Counted from the first letter of the stretch, positions 1 to 7,237 are shown. The stretch is DNA of 13,523 nucleotides from Bacteroidales bacterium (GCA_900768725.1 CAAGDU010000068.1:1-13523); one strand, 5' to 3'. Numbers and translations: made by a program. Notes: generated by a model not told the origin, from the letters alone.

Positions 1-366
1 CAAAGATACCTATTTCCTATGAATCAGCCATTGCTCTTTGTTTCGCGTTATCCTCAATCAACAGACTTGCGTCAATGGCTTACGCGAATACCTAACATGT
101 ATCTGCATTATGGAGATTTCGATTTGGCAGGAATGCAAATCTATGAGCATGAGTTTTATAAATATCTCGGTGCACGTGCATCGTTTCTCATCCCTGATGA
201 TATAGAAGAAAGGATATGCAAGGGTAGTGTAGAACGATACAACGACCAATATCAGAAATACACAAATTACACTCCCTCAGACGTGCGCTTACTACCTTTA
301 TTTGAACTAATTCATATTCACCACCGCTGCTACGACCAGGAAGGATATATACAAATGCAAAAATAG
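1..366 (+). CDS. C-terminal part of a TOPRIM-like protein (possibly JetD/DUF2220-like), 5' truncated
   Basis: The frame is open from base 1, and the first internal Met at base 19 is unlikely to be the true start, so this is probably the end of a longer gene cut by the window edge. The visible motif is YGDFDLAGMQIY, a hydrophobic strand followed by G-D-x-D and then G; this resembles the acidic DxD motif of TOPRIM domains in DUF2220-type proteins such as JetD of the Wadjet plasmid-defence system. About 80 residues follow, with LIPDDIEER and a Tyr/His-rich tail and no second domain. No partner genes (jetABC) can be seen because the upstream side lies outside the window. The family call rests on one motif, so a generic TOPRIM nuclease or a hypothetical protein remains possible. 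The pheT promoter starts 11 bp after its stop. Confidence 0.5.
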   Translation, partial: QRYLFPMNQPLLFVSRYPQSTDLRQWLTRIPNMYLHYGDFDLAGMQIYEHEFYKYLGARASFLIPDDIEERICKGSVERYNDQYQKYTNYTPSDVRLLPLFELIHIHHRCYDQEGYIQMQK

Positions 367-376
367 TGGATTTTTC

Positions 377-408
377 TTGCATAATTCGTAAAAAAGCAGT
401 AATTTTGC
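377..408 (+). promoter_or_regulatory. Bacteroidetes-type promoter of pheT
   Basis: TTGCATA begins at 377 and TAATTTTGC at 400, which matches the Bacteroidetes sigma-70 pattern (TTG or TTTG, about 20 nt, TAnnTTTGC). The start codon of pheT lies 38 nt downstream of the -7 element. The 17 bp AAAAAGCAGTAATTTTG at 391-407 recurs exactly at 11001-11017. Confidence 0.75.
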
Positions 409-445
409 GCGGAATTTATAGTCAAATAGTTTGTTACGATAGATT

Positions 446-2959
446 ATGAATATATCTTACAATTGGTTGAAGCGCTATATTGCGCTGACGGATGATGCCG
501 AGACAGTGGCACAGATTCTGACCTCCATCGGTTTGGAGGTGGGGACGGTAGAGAAAGTAGAGACCATCAAAGGTGGTCTGGAAGGCTTGGTGGTAGGCGA
601 GGTGCTGACCTGCGTGCCGCACCCCAACTCCGACCACCTGCATATCACCACGGTGCGGCTGGCAGGTAGTTCAGCAGGCGGGGACGCCTGCGCACCCGGG
701 CATTCAGCGGAGCCTGTGCAGATAGTGTGCGGGGCACCCAATGTGGCAGCGGGGCAGAAGGTGATTGTTGCCACCGTGGGAACGGTGCTCTACAGCGGCG
801 ATGAACATTTCACCATCAAGCGCGGGAAGATACGCGGCGAAGAGTCGTTAGGCATGCTTTGCGCGGAGGATGAGATAGGCGTAGGCACTGACCACTCGGG
901 TATCATCGTGCTGCCCGTAGACACACCGGTAGGTATGCCCGCGAGGGAGTACTACCACGTGGAGGACGACATGGTAATAGAGGTGGATATCACGCCGAAC
1001 CGTTCGGACGCGGCTTCACACTACGGCGTGGCGCGCGACCTGTATGCGTACTACCAGGCACACGGTCAGGAGGTGGCGCTCACGAAGCCGAGCGTGGAGG
1101 CTTTTGCCGTGCAGAACCACGACCTGCCTATCCGCGTAACCGTAGAGGCAACGGATGCCTGCCCGCGCTACACGGGCGTGAGCATCAAGGGAGTAACGAT
1201 TAAGGAGTCGCCGGAATGGTTGAAGAACGCGCTTGGGGCGATTGGCATTCGGAGTATCAACAACGTGGTGGACGTTACGAACTTCGTGCTCCACGAGACG
1301 GGGCAAGCGCTGCACTCGTTCGATGCTGACAAGATAAAGGGCAACCATATCATCGTCCGCCGCGCGCATGAGGGCGAGCACTTCACCACGCTGGACGGCG
1401 TGGAGCGCACGATGTCGGCAGCCGACCTGATGATTTGCAACGAGGAGGAGCCGATGTGTATCGCCGGCGTGTTCGGTGGTCTGCACTCGGGTATCACGGA
1501 GCGGACGACCAACGTGTTCCTCGAGAGCGCGTATTTCGACCCCGTGAGTATCCGCAAGACCTCGCGGCGGCACCAGTTGCAGACCGATGCGTCGTTCCGC
1601 TACGAGCGCGGATGCGACCCCAACAACACCCTGTATATCCTCAAGCGCTGCGCCCTCTTGATTCAGGAGGTGGCAGGCGGCGAGATAGCCATGGAGATTA
1701 CCGACAACGGGCAGACGGAGTTTGCACCGTTCCCCGTGACGCTCAACATCCCGCGCGTGAACGCACTGATAGGCAAGGAATTAGGCGAGGATATGTTGAA
1801 GACTATCCTGCGTGCGTTGGAGATAGCGATTACCTCAAAAGAGGGCGACGAATGGCAAGTGGCAGTGCCGCGCTACCGTGTGGATGTGCAGCGCGAGTGC
1901 GATGTGGTGGAGGATATATTGCGTATCTACGGCTACAACAACGTGGAGTTCCCCGAGAAGTTGAACACCAGCCTCTCGTACTCTCCGAAGCCCAATCCGC
2001 AACGCTTGCAGACGCGTATCAGCGAGCAACTGACGGCGCAGGGTTTCAACGAGATACTCAACAACTCGCTCACCAAGGTGGCGTACTACGAGCCGCTGCA
2101 GGTGCTGCCGCTGGCGGAGTGCGTGAAGATAAAGAACCCGCTGAGCCAAGACCTCGGGGTGATGCGTCAGACGCTGCTCTTCGGCGGGTTGGAGTCAATA
2201 CAGCGCAACACCAATCGCCGAAACAGCGACTTGAAGTTCTACGAGTTCGGCAACTGCTACCACTTCCACGCCGAGACAGAGATTGCGGAGGGGAACACGC
2301 TGGCGCGCTACACGGAGGAGCCGCATTTGGCGCTGTGGCTGACGGGCAATAGGAGTGCGGCATCGTGGCTGCGCAAGGAGGAGAAGACGAGTTTCTATGC
2401 GCTGCGCGCGTATGTCAACGGGGTGCTAACACGCATGGGTGCGAACCTCGACAAACTGACGCTGACGCCGATAGAGGCGAATGAGTTGTACAGCGACGGG
2501 CTGGCTATTCAGGTGGTGCGCGGCAAGGGGGTTACGACCCTCGGCACGCTCGCCATCGTCAATCGGCAACTGACCAAGCAGTTTGACATAGATGCAGAGG
2601 TCTTCTATGCGGATTTGTATTGGAAAGAGTTGCTGCGCGTGAACAAGCAGTTCAAGCCCGTCATCAGCGACCTGCCGAAGGCGCCGGAGGTGAAGCGCGA
2701 CTTTGCGCTGCTGGTGGATAAGCAGGTGGCGTTTGCCGACTTGGCACGCGCGGCGTTCGAGACCGAGCGGAAGTTGCTGAAGAACGTGTATCTGTTTGAT
2801 GTCTATGAGGGGAAGAACCTCGAGACGGGCAAGAAGAGTTACGCGCTCTCGTTCATCCTGCAAGACCCCGATAACACGCTCAAAGACAAGCAGATAGACA
2901 ACATCATGACAAGGCTGCAAAAGACTTTTGAGGAGAAGTTCGGAGCAAAACTAAGGTAA
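446..2959 (+). CDS. pheT: Phenylalanine--tRNA ligase beta subunit PheT
   Basis: This is the beta subunit of the cytoplasmic alpha2-beta2 enzyme that charges tRNA-Phe. The 837 residues show the full family layout: an N-terminal segment (MNISYNWLKRYI), an EMAP/OB-type tRNA-binding domain at about 40-165 (HPNSDHL, VQIVCGAPNV, IRGEESLGMLCAEDEIG), the B3/B4 editing region at about 225-410, B5 at about 420-495 (VDVQRECDVVEDILRIYGYNN), the catalytic-like core, and a C-terminal FDX-ACB anticodon-binding domain from about 744 (KRDFALLVDK, ending FEEKFGAKLR). The start follows a good promoter. pheS is not adjacent. The oddity is an Ala/Gly-rich stretch at about residues 74-88 inside the OB domain, encoded by a palindromic repeat and not expected from other Bacteroidales PheT proteins. 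The gene is monocistronic, with a hairpin terminator 70 bp downstream. Confidence 0.97.
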   Translation: MNISYNWLKRYIALTDDAETVAQILTSIGLEVGTVEKVETIKGGLEGLVVGEVLTCVPHPNSDHLHITTVRLAGSSAGGDACAPGHSAEPVQIVCGAPNVAAGQKVIVATVGTVLYSGDEHFTIKRGKIRGEESLGMLCAEDEIGVGTDHSGIIVLPVDTPVGMPAREYYHVEDDMVIEVDITPNRSDAASHYGVARDLYAYYQAHGQEVALTKPSVEAFAVQNHDLPIRVTVEATDACPRYTGVSIKGVTIKESPEWLKNALGAIGIRSINNVVDVTNFVLHETGQALHSFDADKIKGNHIIVRRAHEGEHFTTLDGVERTMSAADLMICNEEEPMCIAGVFGGLHSGITERTTNVFLESAYFDPVSIRKTSRRHQLQTDASFRYERGCDPNNTLYILKRCALLIQEVAGGEIAMEITDNGQTEFAPFPVTLNIPRVNALIGKELGEDMLKTILRALEIAITSKEGDEWQVAVPRYRVDVQRECDVVEDILRIYGYNNVEFPEKLNTSLSYSPKPNPQRLQTRISEQLTAQGFNEILNNSLTKVAYYEPLQVLPLAECVKIKNPLSQDLGVMRQTLLFGGLESIQRNTNRRNSDLKFYEFGNCYHFHAETEIAEGNTLARYTEEPHLALWLTGNRSAASWLRKEEKTSFYALRAYVNGVLTRMGANLDKLTLTPIEANELYSDGLAIQVVRGKGVTTLGTLAIVNRQLTKQFDIDAEVFYADLYWKELLRVNKQFKPVISDLPKAPEVKRDFALLVDKQVAFADLARAAFETERKLLKNVYLFDVYEGKNLETGKKSYALSFILQDPDNTLKDKQIDNIMTRLQKTFEEKFGAKLR
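665..709 (+). repeat. In-frame palindromic insertion (module B) within pheT
   Basis: The core is a perfect inverted repeat, GCAGGCG (674-680), GGGA, CGCCTGC (685-691), continuing as GCACCCGGG. It encodes AGGDACAPG. The same module, with one or two changes, occurs twice in the flippase gene at 5795-5808 and 5888-5912. In typical PheT the flanking residues (TTVRL and EPVQIVCGAPN) lie close together, so about 15 residues look inserted. Confidence 0.65.
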
Positions 2960-3028
2960 AGACACAGGATTCCTATATTTCCGATGTGCATACCCCAAAC
3001 GGGTATCGCATAGAATACAAAAAAAAGT

Positions 3029-3066
3029 GAGACTGTCTAACAAGATGAGTTAGGCAGTCTCTTTTT
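3029..3066 (+). terminator. Rho-independent terminator after pheT
   Basis: A 13-bp stem, GAGACTGTCTAAC (3029-3041) pairing with GTTAGGCAGTCTC (3049-3061) with one G-U pair, has the 7-nt loop AAGATGA and is followed by five T. An A-run just before the stem could let it act in both directions. Confidence 0.88.
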
Positions 3067-3233
3067 GTTTGTGAGTGGCTTATAAGGGGCTAAAATCACC
3101 GCAAAAACCTTCGTTTTGTTCCAAAACGCCCATTCCCGAAAAGTTGGGATAAATCTCGGCTTGCGTTTGATAAACGACTTGGGTCAACTCGTATATCATT
3201 ACCAAAACTTTTTTGAAGTTAATAGTGCATTTA
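3067..3233. other. Gap between the pheT terminator and the FKBP promoter, no gene seen
   Basis: This AT-leaning stretch has no convincing open frame, hairpin or tandem repeat. A 64-residue open frame that starts here runs through the promoter and shows no family resemblance. The whole pheT-FKBP gap is 338 bp and otherwise holds the terminator and the promoter. Confidence 0.5.
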
Positions 3234-3234
3234 T

Positions 3235-3266
3235 TTGCATATTTCAATTATTTTCCGTAACTTTGC
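3235..3266 (+). promoter_or_regulatory. Bacteroidetes-type promoter of the first FKBP gene
   Basis: TTGCATA begins at 3235 and TAACTTTGC at 3258, at the same 23-nt offset as in the pheT and HsdR_N promoters. The ATG at 3298 is 32 nt downstream of the -7 element, which supports that start over an upstream in-frame ATG at 3235, since the latter lies inside the promoter. Confidence 0.8.
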
Positions 3267-3297
3267 GCGCTATTTTGCGAGTAAACACACAAATAAT

Positions 3298-3885
3298 ATG
3301 GATAAGATAAGTTATGCAATAGGTCTGAGCATGGGTCAGAACCTGATGAGCAGCGGCGTGGAGTCGCTGGAGTACAACGATTTGGCAGCGGGTATCAAGG
3401 ACGTGCTGGAGAAGCAGAAGCCGCAGATTTCCTACCAAGAGGCGCAGCAGGTGCTGGGGAAGTTCTTCTCGGAGTTGGAGGCGAAGGTGGCAGGTGCCGC
3501 CAAAGCACAGGGCGAGGCTTTCCTGGCAGAGAACGCGAAGCGCGAAGGCGTGAAGGTAACGCCGAGCGGGCTGCAATACGAGGTGCTGGAAGCCACACTG
3601 GGGCAGAAGCCCAAAGCCACCGACAAGGTGAAGGTGCACTATGAAGGTACGCTGGTGGATGGCACGGTTTTTGATAGCAGTTACAAGCGCGGGGAGCCCA
3701 TCACCTTCGGGCTGAACCAAGTGATTAAAGGCTGGACGGAGGGCCTGCAACTGATGTCCATCGGGTCGAAATACAAATTGTTTATCCCCTATCACCTGGG
3801 CTACGGCGAGCAAGGTGCCGGCGCATCGATACCGCCCTACGCCGCGCTGATTTTCACGGTGGAGTTGCTTGACATTACATGTTAA
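3298..3885 (+). CDS. FKBP-type peptidyl-prolyl cis-trans isomerase, cytoplasmic
   Basis: A 195-residue prolyl isomerase and chaperone of the Mip/FkpA type. Residues 1-85 form an FKBP_N-like helical dimerisation segment (MDKISYAIGLSMG, ending FLAENAKREGVKV). Residues 88-193 form the FKBP domain with its usual motifs: VKVHYEGTLVDGTVFDSS, PITFGLNQVIKGWTEGLQLM, SKYKLFIP, LGYGEQGAG and SIPPYAALIFTVELLDI. There is no signal peptide or lipobox, so it should act in the cytoplasm. I chose the ATG at 3298 because it follows the promoter and matches family starts. The final residues T-C and the stop codon fall inside a 13-14 bp tandem repeat, so the repeat has replaced or extended the natural end after VELLDI. 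A homologous lipoprotein follows 198 bp downstream. Confidence 0.93.
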   Translation: MDKISYAIGLSMGQNLMSSGVESLEYNDLAAGIKDVLEKQKPQISYQEAQQVLGKFFSELEAKVAGAAKAQGEAFLAENAKREGVKVTPSGLQYEVLEATLGQKPKATDKVKVHYEGTLVDGTVFDSSYKRGEPITFGLNQVIKGWTEGLQLMSIGSKYKLFIPYHLGYGEQGAGASIPPYAALIFTVELLDITC

Positions 3886-3935
3886 GCATTGCATGTTAGA
3901 CATTTCATGTTGGCATTGCATGTTGGCATTGCATG
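3869..3935 (+). repeat. Five tandem 13-14 bp repeats overlapping the FKBP stop codon
   Basis: The units are TTGACATTACATG, TTAAGCATTGCATG, TTAGACATTTCATG, TTGGCATTGCATG and TTGGCATTGCATG. The first unit is coding and supplies the end of the first FKBP protein; the stop codon spans the first and second units. The array ends just before the 14-bp array at 3952. Confidence 0.8.
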
Positions 3936-3951
3936 TTAAACGCGGAGCGCC

Positions 3952-4063
3952 AACAGAAACTGACTAACAGAAACTGACCAACAGGAACTGACTAACAGGA
4001 ACTGACCAACAGGAACTGACCAACAGGAACTGACTAACAGGAACTGACTAACAGGAACTGAAC
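3952..4063 (+). repeat. Eight tandem 14-bp repeats between the two FKBP genes
   Basis: The unit is AACAGGAACTGACT, in eight uninterrupted copies of exactly 14 bp that vary mainly at position 6 (A or G) and the last two bases. It lies just upstream of the second FKBP gene and leaves only 20 bp before its ATG. Fourteen is not a multiple of three, so the open frame on the opposite strand is a repeat artefact. No spacers separate the copies, so it is not CRISPR. Confidence 0.95.
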
Positions 4064-4083
4064 AACTTATTAACTTAAACAAT

Positions 4084-5340
4084 ATGAAAAAGATTAGTAT
4101 TTTTGCATTGGCATTGGCGATGGTAGGTTGTGCGAACACCTACAAAGCACAGGATGCCGAACTGACGAGTCAGAACGACTCGATGAACTTCGCGCTCGGC
4201 TATATCAACGGCGCACAACTGAAGATGTATCAATTGTCCGGCGAAGAGGGGAAAGACCTTGACGAGTCGGTAGGCGAGTTTATTGACGCCCTGCAAGCCG
4301 GCTACGACGGTAAGGTGGAGGAACTGTCCGACGCAGCGAAGATGGGGCGGAACATCGGTGCGGCAGCCAAGGCTTCCGAGGAGAAAGGTCTGGCAGAGAA
4401 CGACAAATGGACCTTCAACGAGAAATTGTTCTTCCAAGGTCTGGTGAACGGTCTGAACGGCGACACGACGGTGATGCTCGTGGACGATGCGCGCAGTTTC
4501 TTCCAGACCGCATACCGTAACTCGATGAGCGACACCACGATGGTAGCGGGCAAAACCATTAAGTCGAGTTGCCCGCGCGTAGCGAAGACCGTAACGCTCG
4601 GCTCGTTCATCGACAGTCTGAACTACGCTTTCGGTCTCTTGAACGGCGACCAGATGAAGATGTATGTGCTGATGAACGACTCGGACGGCAACTTGCAGAA
4701 AGAACTCATCGTGAACATCAACCACGGACTGAAACAGCGCGTGAAGAACCCGCAGTTGGTCAACATGGGTGAGCAAATCGGCAAGAGCATCAAGGAGCAA
4801 GAGGCACAAGGTCTGCTGGGCGAGTCGGCGCTGGCAACAGACTTCGAACTGATTAAACAAGGCTTCGTGAATGGTCTTTACGGGCATGATACTCAGTTTG
4901 ATATGCAGTCGGCAGGCGACTATATCGAGAGCACGATGAACAACCTCAAATATGGCGACACGAAAGCGCAGGGCGAGCAGTTCCTTGCTCAGAACGCGCT
5001 GCGCGAGGGGGTAAAAGTAACCGAGAGCGGCTTGCAATATGAGGTCATCAAGATGGGCAAAGGCAAGAAGCCGAGCGCGACCGACCGCGTGAAGGTGCAT
5101 TATCACGGCACGCTGATTGACGGCACGGTGTTCGACAGCAGCGTAGAGCGCGGCGAGCCGATTACCTTCGGGTTGAATCAAGTGATTGCCGGCTGGACAG
5201 AGGGTCTGCAACTCATGCCCGTGGGCTCGAAGTTCAAACTGTACATCCCGCAGGAGTTGGGCTACGGCAGCCGCAACGCAGGCAGCATACCTCCCTACTC
5301 GACCCTGATTTTCGAGGTGGAATTGCTGGGGATAGAATAA
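4084..5340 (+). CDS. FKBP-type prolyl isomerase lipoprotein with duplicated N-terminal domain
   Basis: A 418-residue predicted lipoprotein. The signal peptide MKKISIFALALAMVGC has a lipobox with Cys16, so the mature protein should be membrane-anchored outside the cytoplasm. Two FKBP_N-like helical segments follow, at about 30-146 (NDSMNFALGYINGAQLKMY) and about 173-290 (IDSLNYAFGLLNGDQMKMY); their matching openings suggest an internal duplication. The C-terminal FKBP domain (about 312-418) keeps VKVHYHGTLIDGTVFDSS, ITFGLNQVIAGWTEGLQLMP, LGYGSRNAGSIPPYSTLIFEVEL. It probably folds envelope proteins, as FkpA/Mip proteins do. The C-terminal half is closely similar to the preceding FKBP, so the pair looks like a gene duplication. 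No promoter is obvious in the repeat-filled gap, so read-through from the first FKBP gene is likely. Confidence 0.93.
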   Translation: MKKISIFALALAMVGCANTYKAQDAELTSQNDSMNFALGYINGAQLKMYQLSGEEGKDLDESVGEFIDALQAGYDGKVEELSDAAKMGRNIGAAAKASEEKGLAENDKWTFNEKLFFQGLVNGLNGDTTVMLVDDARSFFQTAYRNSMSDTTMVAGKTIKSSCPRVAKTVTLGSFIDSLNYAFGLLNGDQMKMYVLMNDSDGNLQKELIVNINHGLKQRVKNPQLVNMGEQIGKSIKEQEAQGLLGESALATDFELIKQGFVNGLYGHDTQFDMQSAGDYIESTMNNLKYGDTKAQGEQFLAQNALREGVKVTESGLQYEVIKMGKGKKPSATDRVKVHYHGTLIDGTVFDSSVERGEPITFGLNQVIAGWTEGLQLMPVGSKFKLYIPQELGYGSRNAGSIPPYSTLIFEVELLGIE

Positions 5341-5533
5341 AGCGCGTTGCGCTGTACACGAAGAGAAGTTTTAGTTATGTCGCCCCTTCGGGGCTCTCGT
5401 AACGGAGGTCGTCCGTTACATAGGGGCACGCCCCTATGCTATGTTATGTCGCCCCTCCGGGGCTATTACTGCACGGAACGAAGCGAAGTTAATAACACGA
5501 AGTTTCCTACACGAAGCGAAGCGGAGTTTACCT
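5341..5533 (+). repeat. Mini-palindrome block between the FKBP lipoprotein and flippase genes
   Basis: Stacked small inverted repeats start right after the stop codon: AGCGC-GTT-GCGCT (5341-5353), GCCCC-TTC-GGGGC, GTAACGGA-N5-TCCGTTAC (5399-5419), CATAGGGG-CACG-CCCCTATG (5419-5438) and GCCCC-TCC-GGGGC. Copies of ACACGAAGTT follow, two of them 14 bp apart (5495 and 5509). A second block of the same type follows udk at 13360. It may act as a terminator or mRNA stabiliser, but no T-tract is present. Open frames across it are repeat-derived. Confidence 0.8.
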
Positions 5534-7237
5534 ATGGGTATCATAGCACGACAGAGTATCAAAGCCACCATCGCCACCTATTTTGGGGTGGCGGTGGGCT
5601 TTTTCACTACCTTCTTCGTGCTGACCCGCTTCCTCACCGCGGAGGAGATTGGGCTCACGCGCGTCCTGATTGATGCCGCCACGCTCTTTGTCAGCCTTGC
5701 GCAGTTGGGGACATCTTCTTCTATCATTCGGTTCTTTCCTTATTTTCGACAGAAAGAACAAACGAAAGGAGGTACAGGGGCGGACTTTTCTACCGCAGGC
5801 GAGACGCCCATGGAGGTGCGGTCTCCAGGCCGCACCATAGAGGTGCATTCCATGGAGGTGCGGCATAGAGACCGCAACTCCTTTACCGCGGGCGAGACGC
5901 CTGCGTCCCCGGTGGAGCCAATGGTGCGGCCTGGAGACCGCACCTCCTTTAACACTGACCATGGGTTCTTCTTTTGGACGGTGGTGATACCGCTGGTCGG
6001 CTTTCTTGTGTTTGCCCTTCTCTATTGGGCTTGCCGTGTACCACTGGGGCAGTGGTTCGGCGAGAAGTCGCCGCTGTTCTTGGAGTACTACTATTTTGTG
6101 CTCCCGCTGGCGTTCTTTCTGCTCTATCAGACTATTTTTGAGACCAACTGCAATGTGCTCATGCGCATTGTGGTGCCGCGCATGGTGCGCGAGGTGGTGG
6201 TGCGCCTCGGGATGTTGGCGTGCTATCTGCTTTATGCTTTTCGCGTGCTGTCGTTAGACGGGTTTGTGGTAGCGGTCTGCGCCAACTACGGCATTGCCGC
6301 CCTCATCAACCTCGGCTACCTCATCGCGCTCGGGCAGATTTCTTTCCGTCCCGATTGGCAGTTTCTGCGGGCGAATATCCCGTTAGTGAAGAACTATGTG
6401 CGTTATTCAAGTTTCGTCTTTGTCTCCGCGCTGGCGGCGGCATTAGGACCCACGCTCTCATCTTTCTTCATCACCGCCAAGATGGGGCTGGACTACACGG
6501 GGATTTTCGCTATCGCGACCTATATCGCGGTCATCGTCTCGATTCCTTATCGGTCGCTCACCGCGATTGCCTCGCCGCAGTTGGCTCGCGCCACCAAGGA
6601 GCAGAACCACGCCGAGGCGCAGACGCTGATTCACCAAGTGAGCAGCAACCTGCTGCTAATAGGCGGACTGCTGTTCTTCCTGATTTGGTGCAACATCGAC
6701 CTGATTTTTCATATCCTGCCCAACGGCGAGACATACGCGGTGGCAAGGAATGTAGTGTTCATCCTCTCGCTAACGCAACTCATCGTTGCGACCTGCACCA
6801 TCTCGCTGACCACCATCTCTTTCTCGCGTTACTACGCCTTCTCCTTGCTGTTCTCGCTGATACTCACCATCACCTCGCTCTGCCTGAACAACTACCTGAT
6901 ACCCCTCTACGGCATGGAAGGTGCTGCTGTCAGCACCTTGCTCTCCAACGTTCTCTATTTCGCCCTCGCGCTGCTGGTACTGCGTTTCGCTTGCCACCAG
7001 CGACTGCTCAACGGCAATGCGCTGAAAACCATTGTGTTGTTGTTGTTGCTCTTTGCACTCAATGCCCTGTGGCTGCACTTCCTGCCTACGAGGAATATTT
7101 GGTGGAGCAGTATCGCCCGCACGGTGCTATTGGGCGGCAGCGGCGTTGCGGTGGCATACATGCTGCGTCTCTCTCCCGAACTGAGCAAGATTGGGGATAC
7201 TCTTCTAAACTTCCTCAAAAGAAAAGGTAAGGAGTAA
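5534..7237 (+). CDS. Polysaccharide/lipid-linked oligosaccharide flippase (Wzx/MATE-like), with repeat insertion
   Basis: A 567-residue polytopic membrane protein of the polysaccharide biosynthesis/MATE-like flippase class, expected to move undecaprenyl-linked glycans across the inner membrane. It opens with MGIIARQSIKATIATYFGVA and has about a dozen hydrophobic segments, including FFTTFFVLTRFLTAEEIGL, FFFWTVVIPLVGFLVFALLY, YYYFVLPLAFFLLYQTIFE and a C-terminal run of helices ending at a basic KRKGKE tail. I chose the ATG at 5534 because the upstream in-frame Met (5441) lies in the repeat block and the residues from 5534 match family starts. Residues about 76-141 (polar, with two AGETP and EVRSPGRT motifs) interrupt what would normally read FPYFR followed closely by DHGFFFW, and are encoded by palindromic repeats. 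The surrounding sequence shows no decay, so the gene is probably functional. No glycosyltransferase genes are adjacent; truA lies downstream. Confidence 0.9.
   Translation: MGIIARQSIKATIATYFGVAVGFFTTFFVLTRFLTAEEIGLTRVLIDAATLFVSLAQLGTSSSIIRFFPYFRQKEQTKGGTGADFSTAGETPMEVRSPGRTIEVHSMEVRHRDRNSFTAGETPASPVEPMVRPGDRTSFNTDHGFFFWTVVIPLVGFLVFALLYWACRVPLGQWFGEKSPLFLEYYYFVLPLAFFLLYQTIFETNCNVLMRIVVPRMVREVVVRLGMLACYLLYAFRVLSLDGFVVAVCANYGIAALINLGYLIALGQISFRPDWQFLRANIPLVKNYVRYSSFVFVSALAAALGPTLSSFFITAKMGLDYTGIFAIATYIAVIVSIPYRSLTAIASPQLARATKEQNHAEAQTLIHQVSSNLLLIGGLLFFLIWCNIDLIFHILPNGETYAVARNVVFILSLTQLIVATCTISLTTISFSRYYAFSLLFSLILTITSLCLNNYLIPLYGMEGAAVSTLLSNVLYFALALLVLRFACHQRLLNGNALKTIVLLLLLFALNALWLHFLPTRNIWWSSIARTVLLGGSGVAVAYMLRLSPELSKIGDTLLNFLKRKGKE
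5759..5956 (+). repeat. Composite in-frame palindromic insertion inside the flippase gene
   Basis: About 198 bp (66 codons) without a stop. Module A is a 25-bp palindromic unit with arms GGTGCGG and CCGCACC around an 8-nt centre. It occurs forward at 5812-5836 and as the exact reverse complement at 5923-5947, with a diverged copy (arms 5854-5863 and 5872-5881, one mismatch) between them. Module B, with consensus GCAGGCGAGACGCCTGC, occurs at 5795-5808 (partial) and 5888-5904. The forward copy of module A is read as EVRSPGRT, the reverse copy as VRPGDRTS. The same pair occurs in the gene at 11101. Confidence 0.85.

Noticed and set aside
1435..2352. Open frame of 305 codons on the + strand inside pheT
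   Set aside because: Arg/Ala-rich out-of-frame reading of pheT, whose own frame has every expected domain.
2987..3010. Small hairpin (ATACCC and GGGTAT around CAAAC) as a second pheT terminator
   Set aside because: The stem is only six bases plus a bulged extension, and the stronger terminator follows at 3029.
3952..4063. CRISPR array
   Set aside because: Units are 14 bp and contiguous, with no unique spacers and no cas genes.
3936..4139. Small - strand frame with a Ser/Val/Leu repeat peptide
   Set aside because: It is the translation of the 14-bp array; a 14-bp unit cycles through all frames, so openness is only lack of a stop in the unit.
4075..5211. Open frame of 378 codons on the - strand opposite the FKBP lipoprotein
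   Set aside because: It is a shadow of the GC-rich + strand gene, His/Arg/Leu-rich with no family resemblance.
5347..5673. 108-codon + strand frame and the upstream extension of the flippase to 5441
   Set aside because: Both are read from the mini-palindrome block; family-like flippase sequence begins at the ATG at 5534.
5759..5956. Intein or intron in the flippase
   Set aside because: There are no intein splice motifs, the segment is only about 66 codons, and it is made of palindromic repeats that recur elsewhere.
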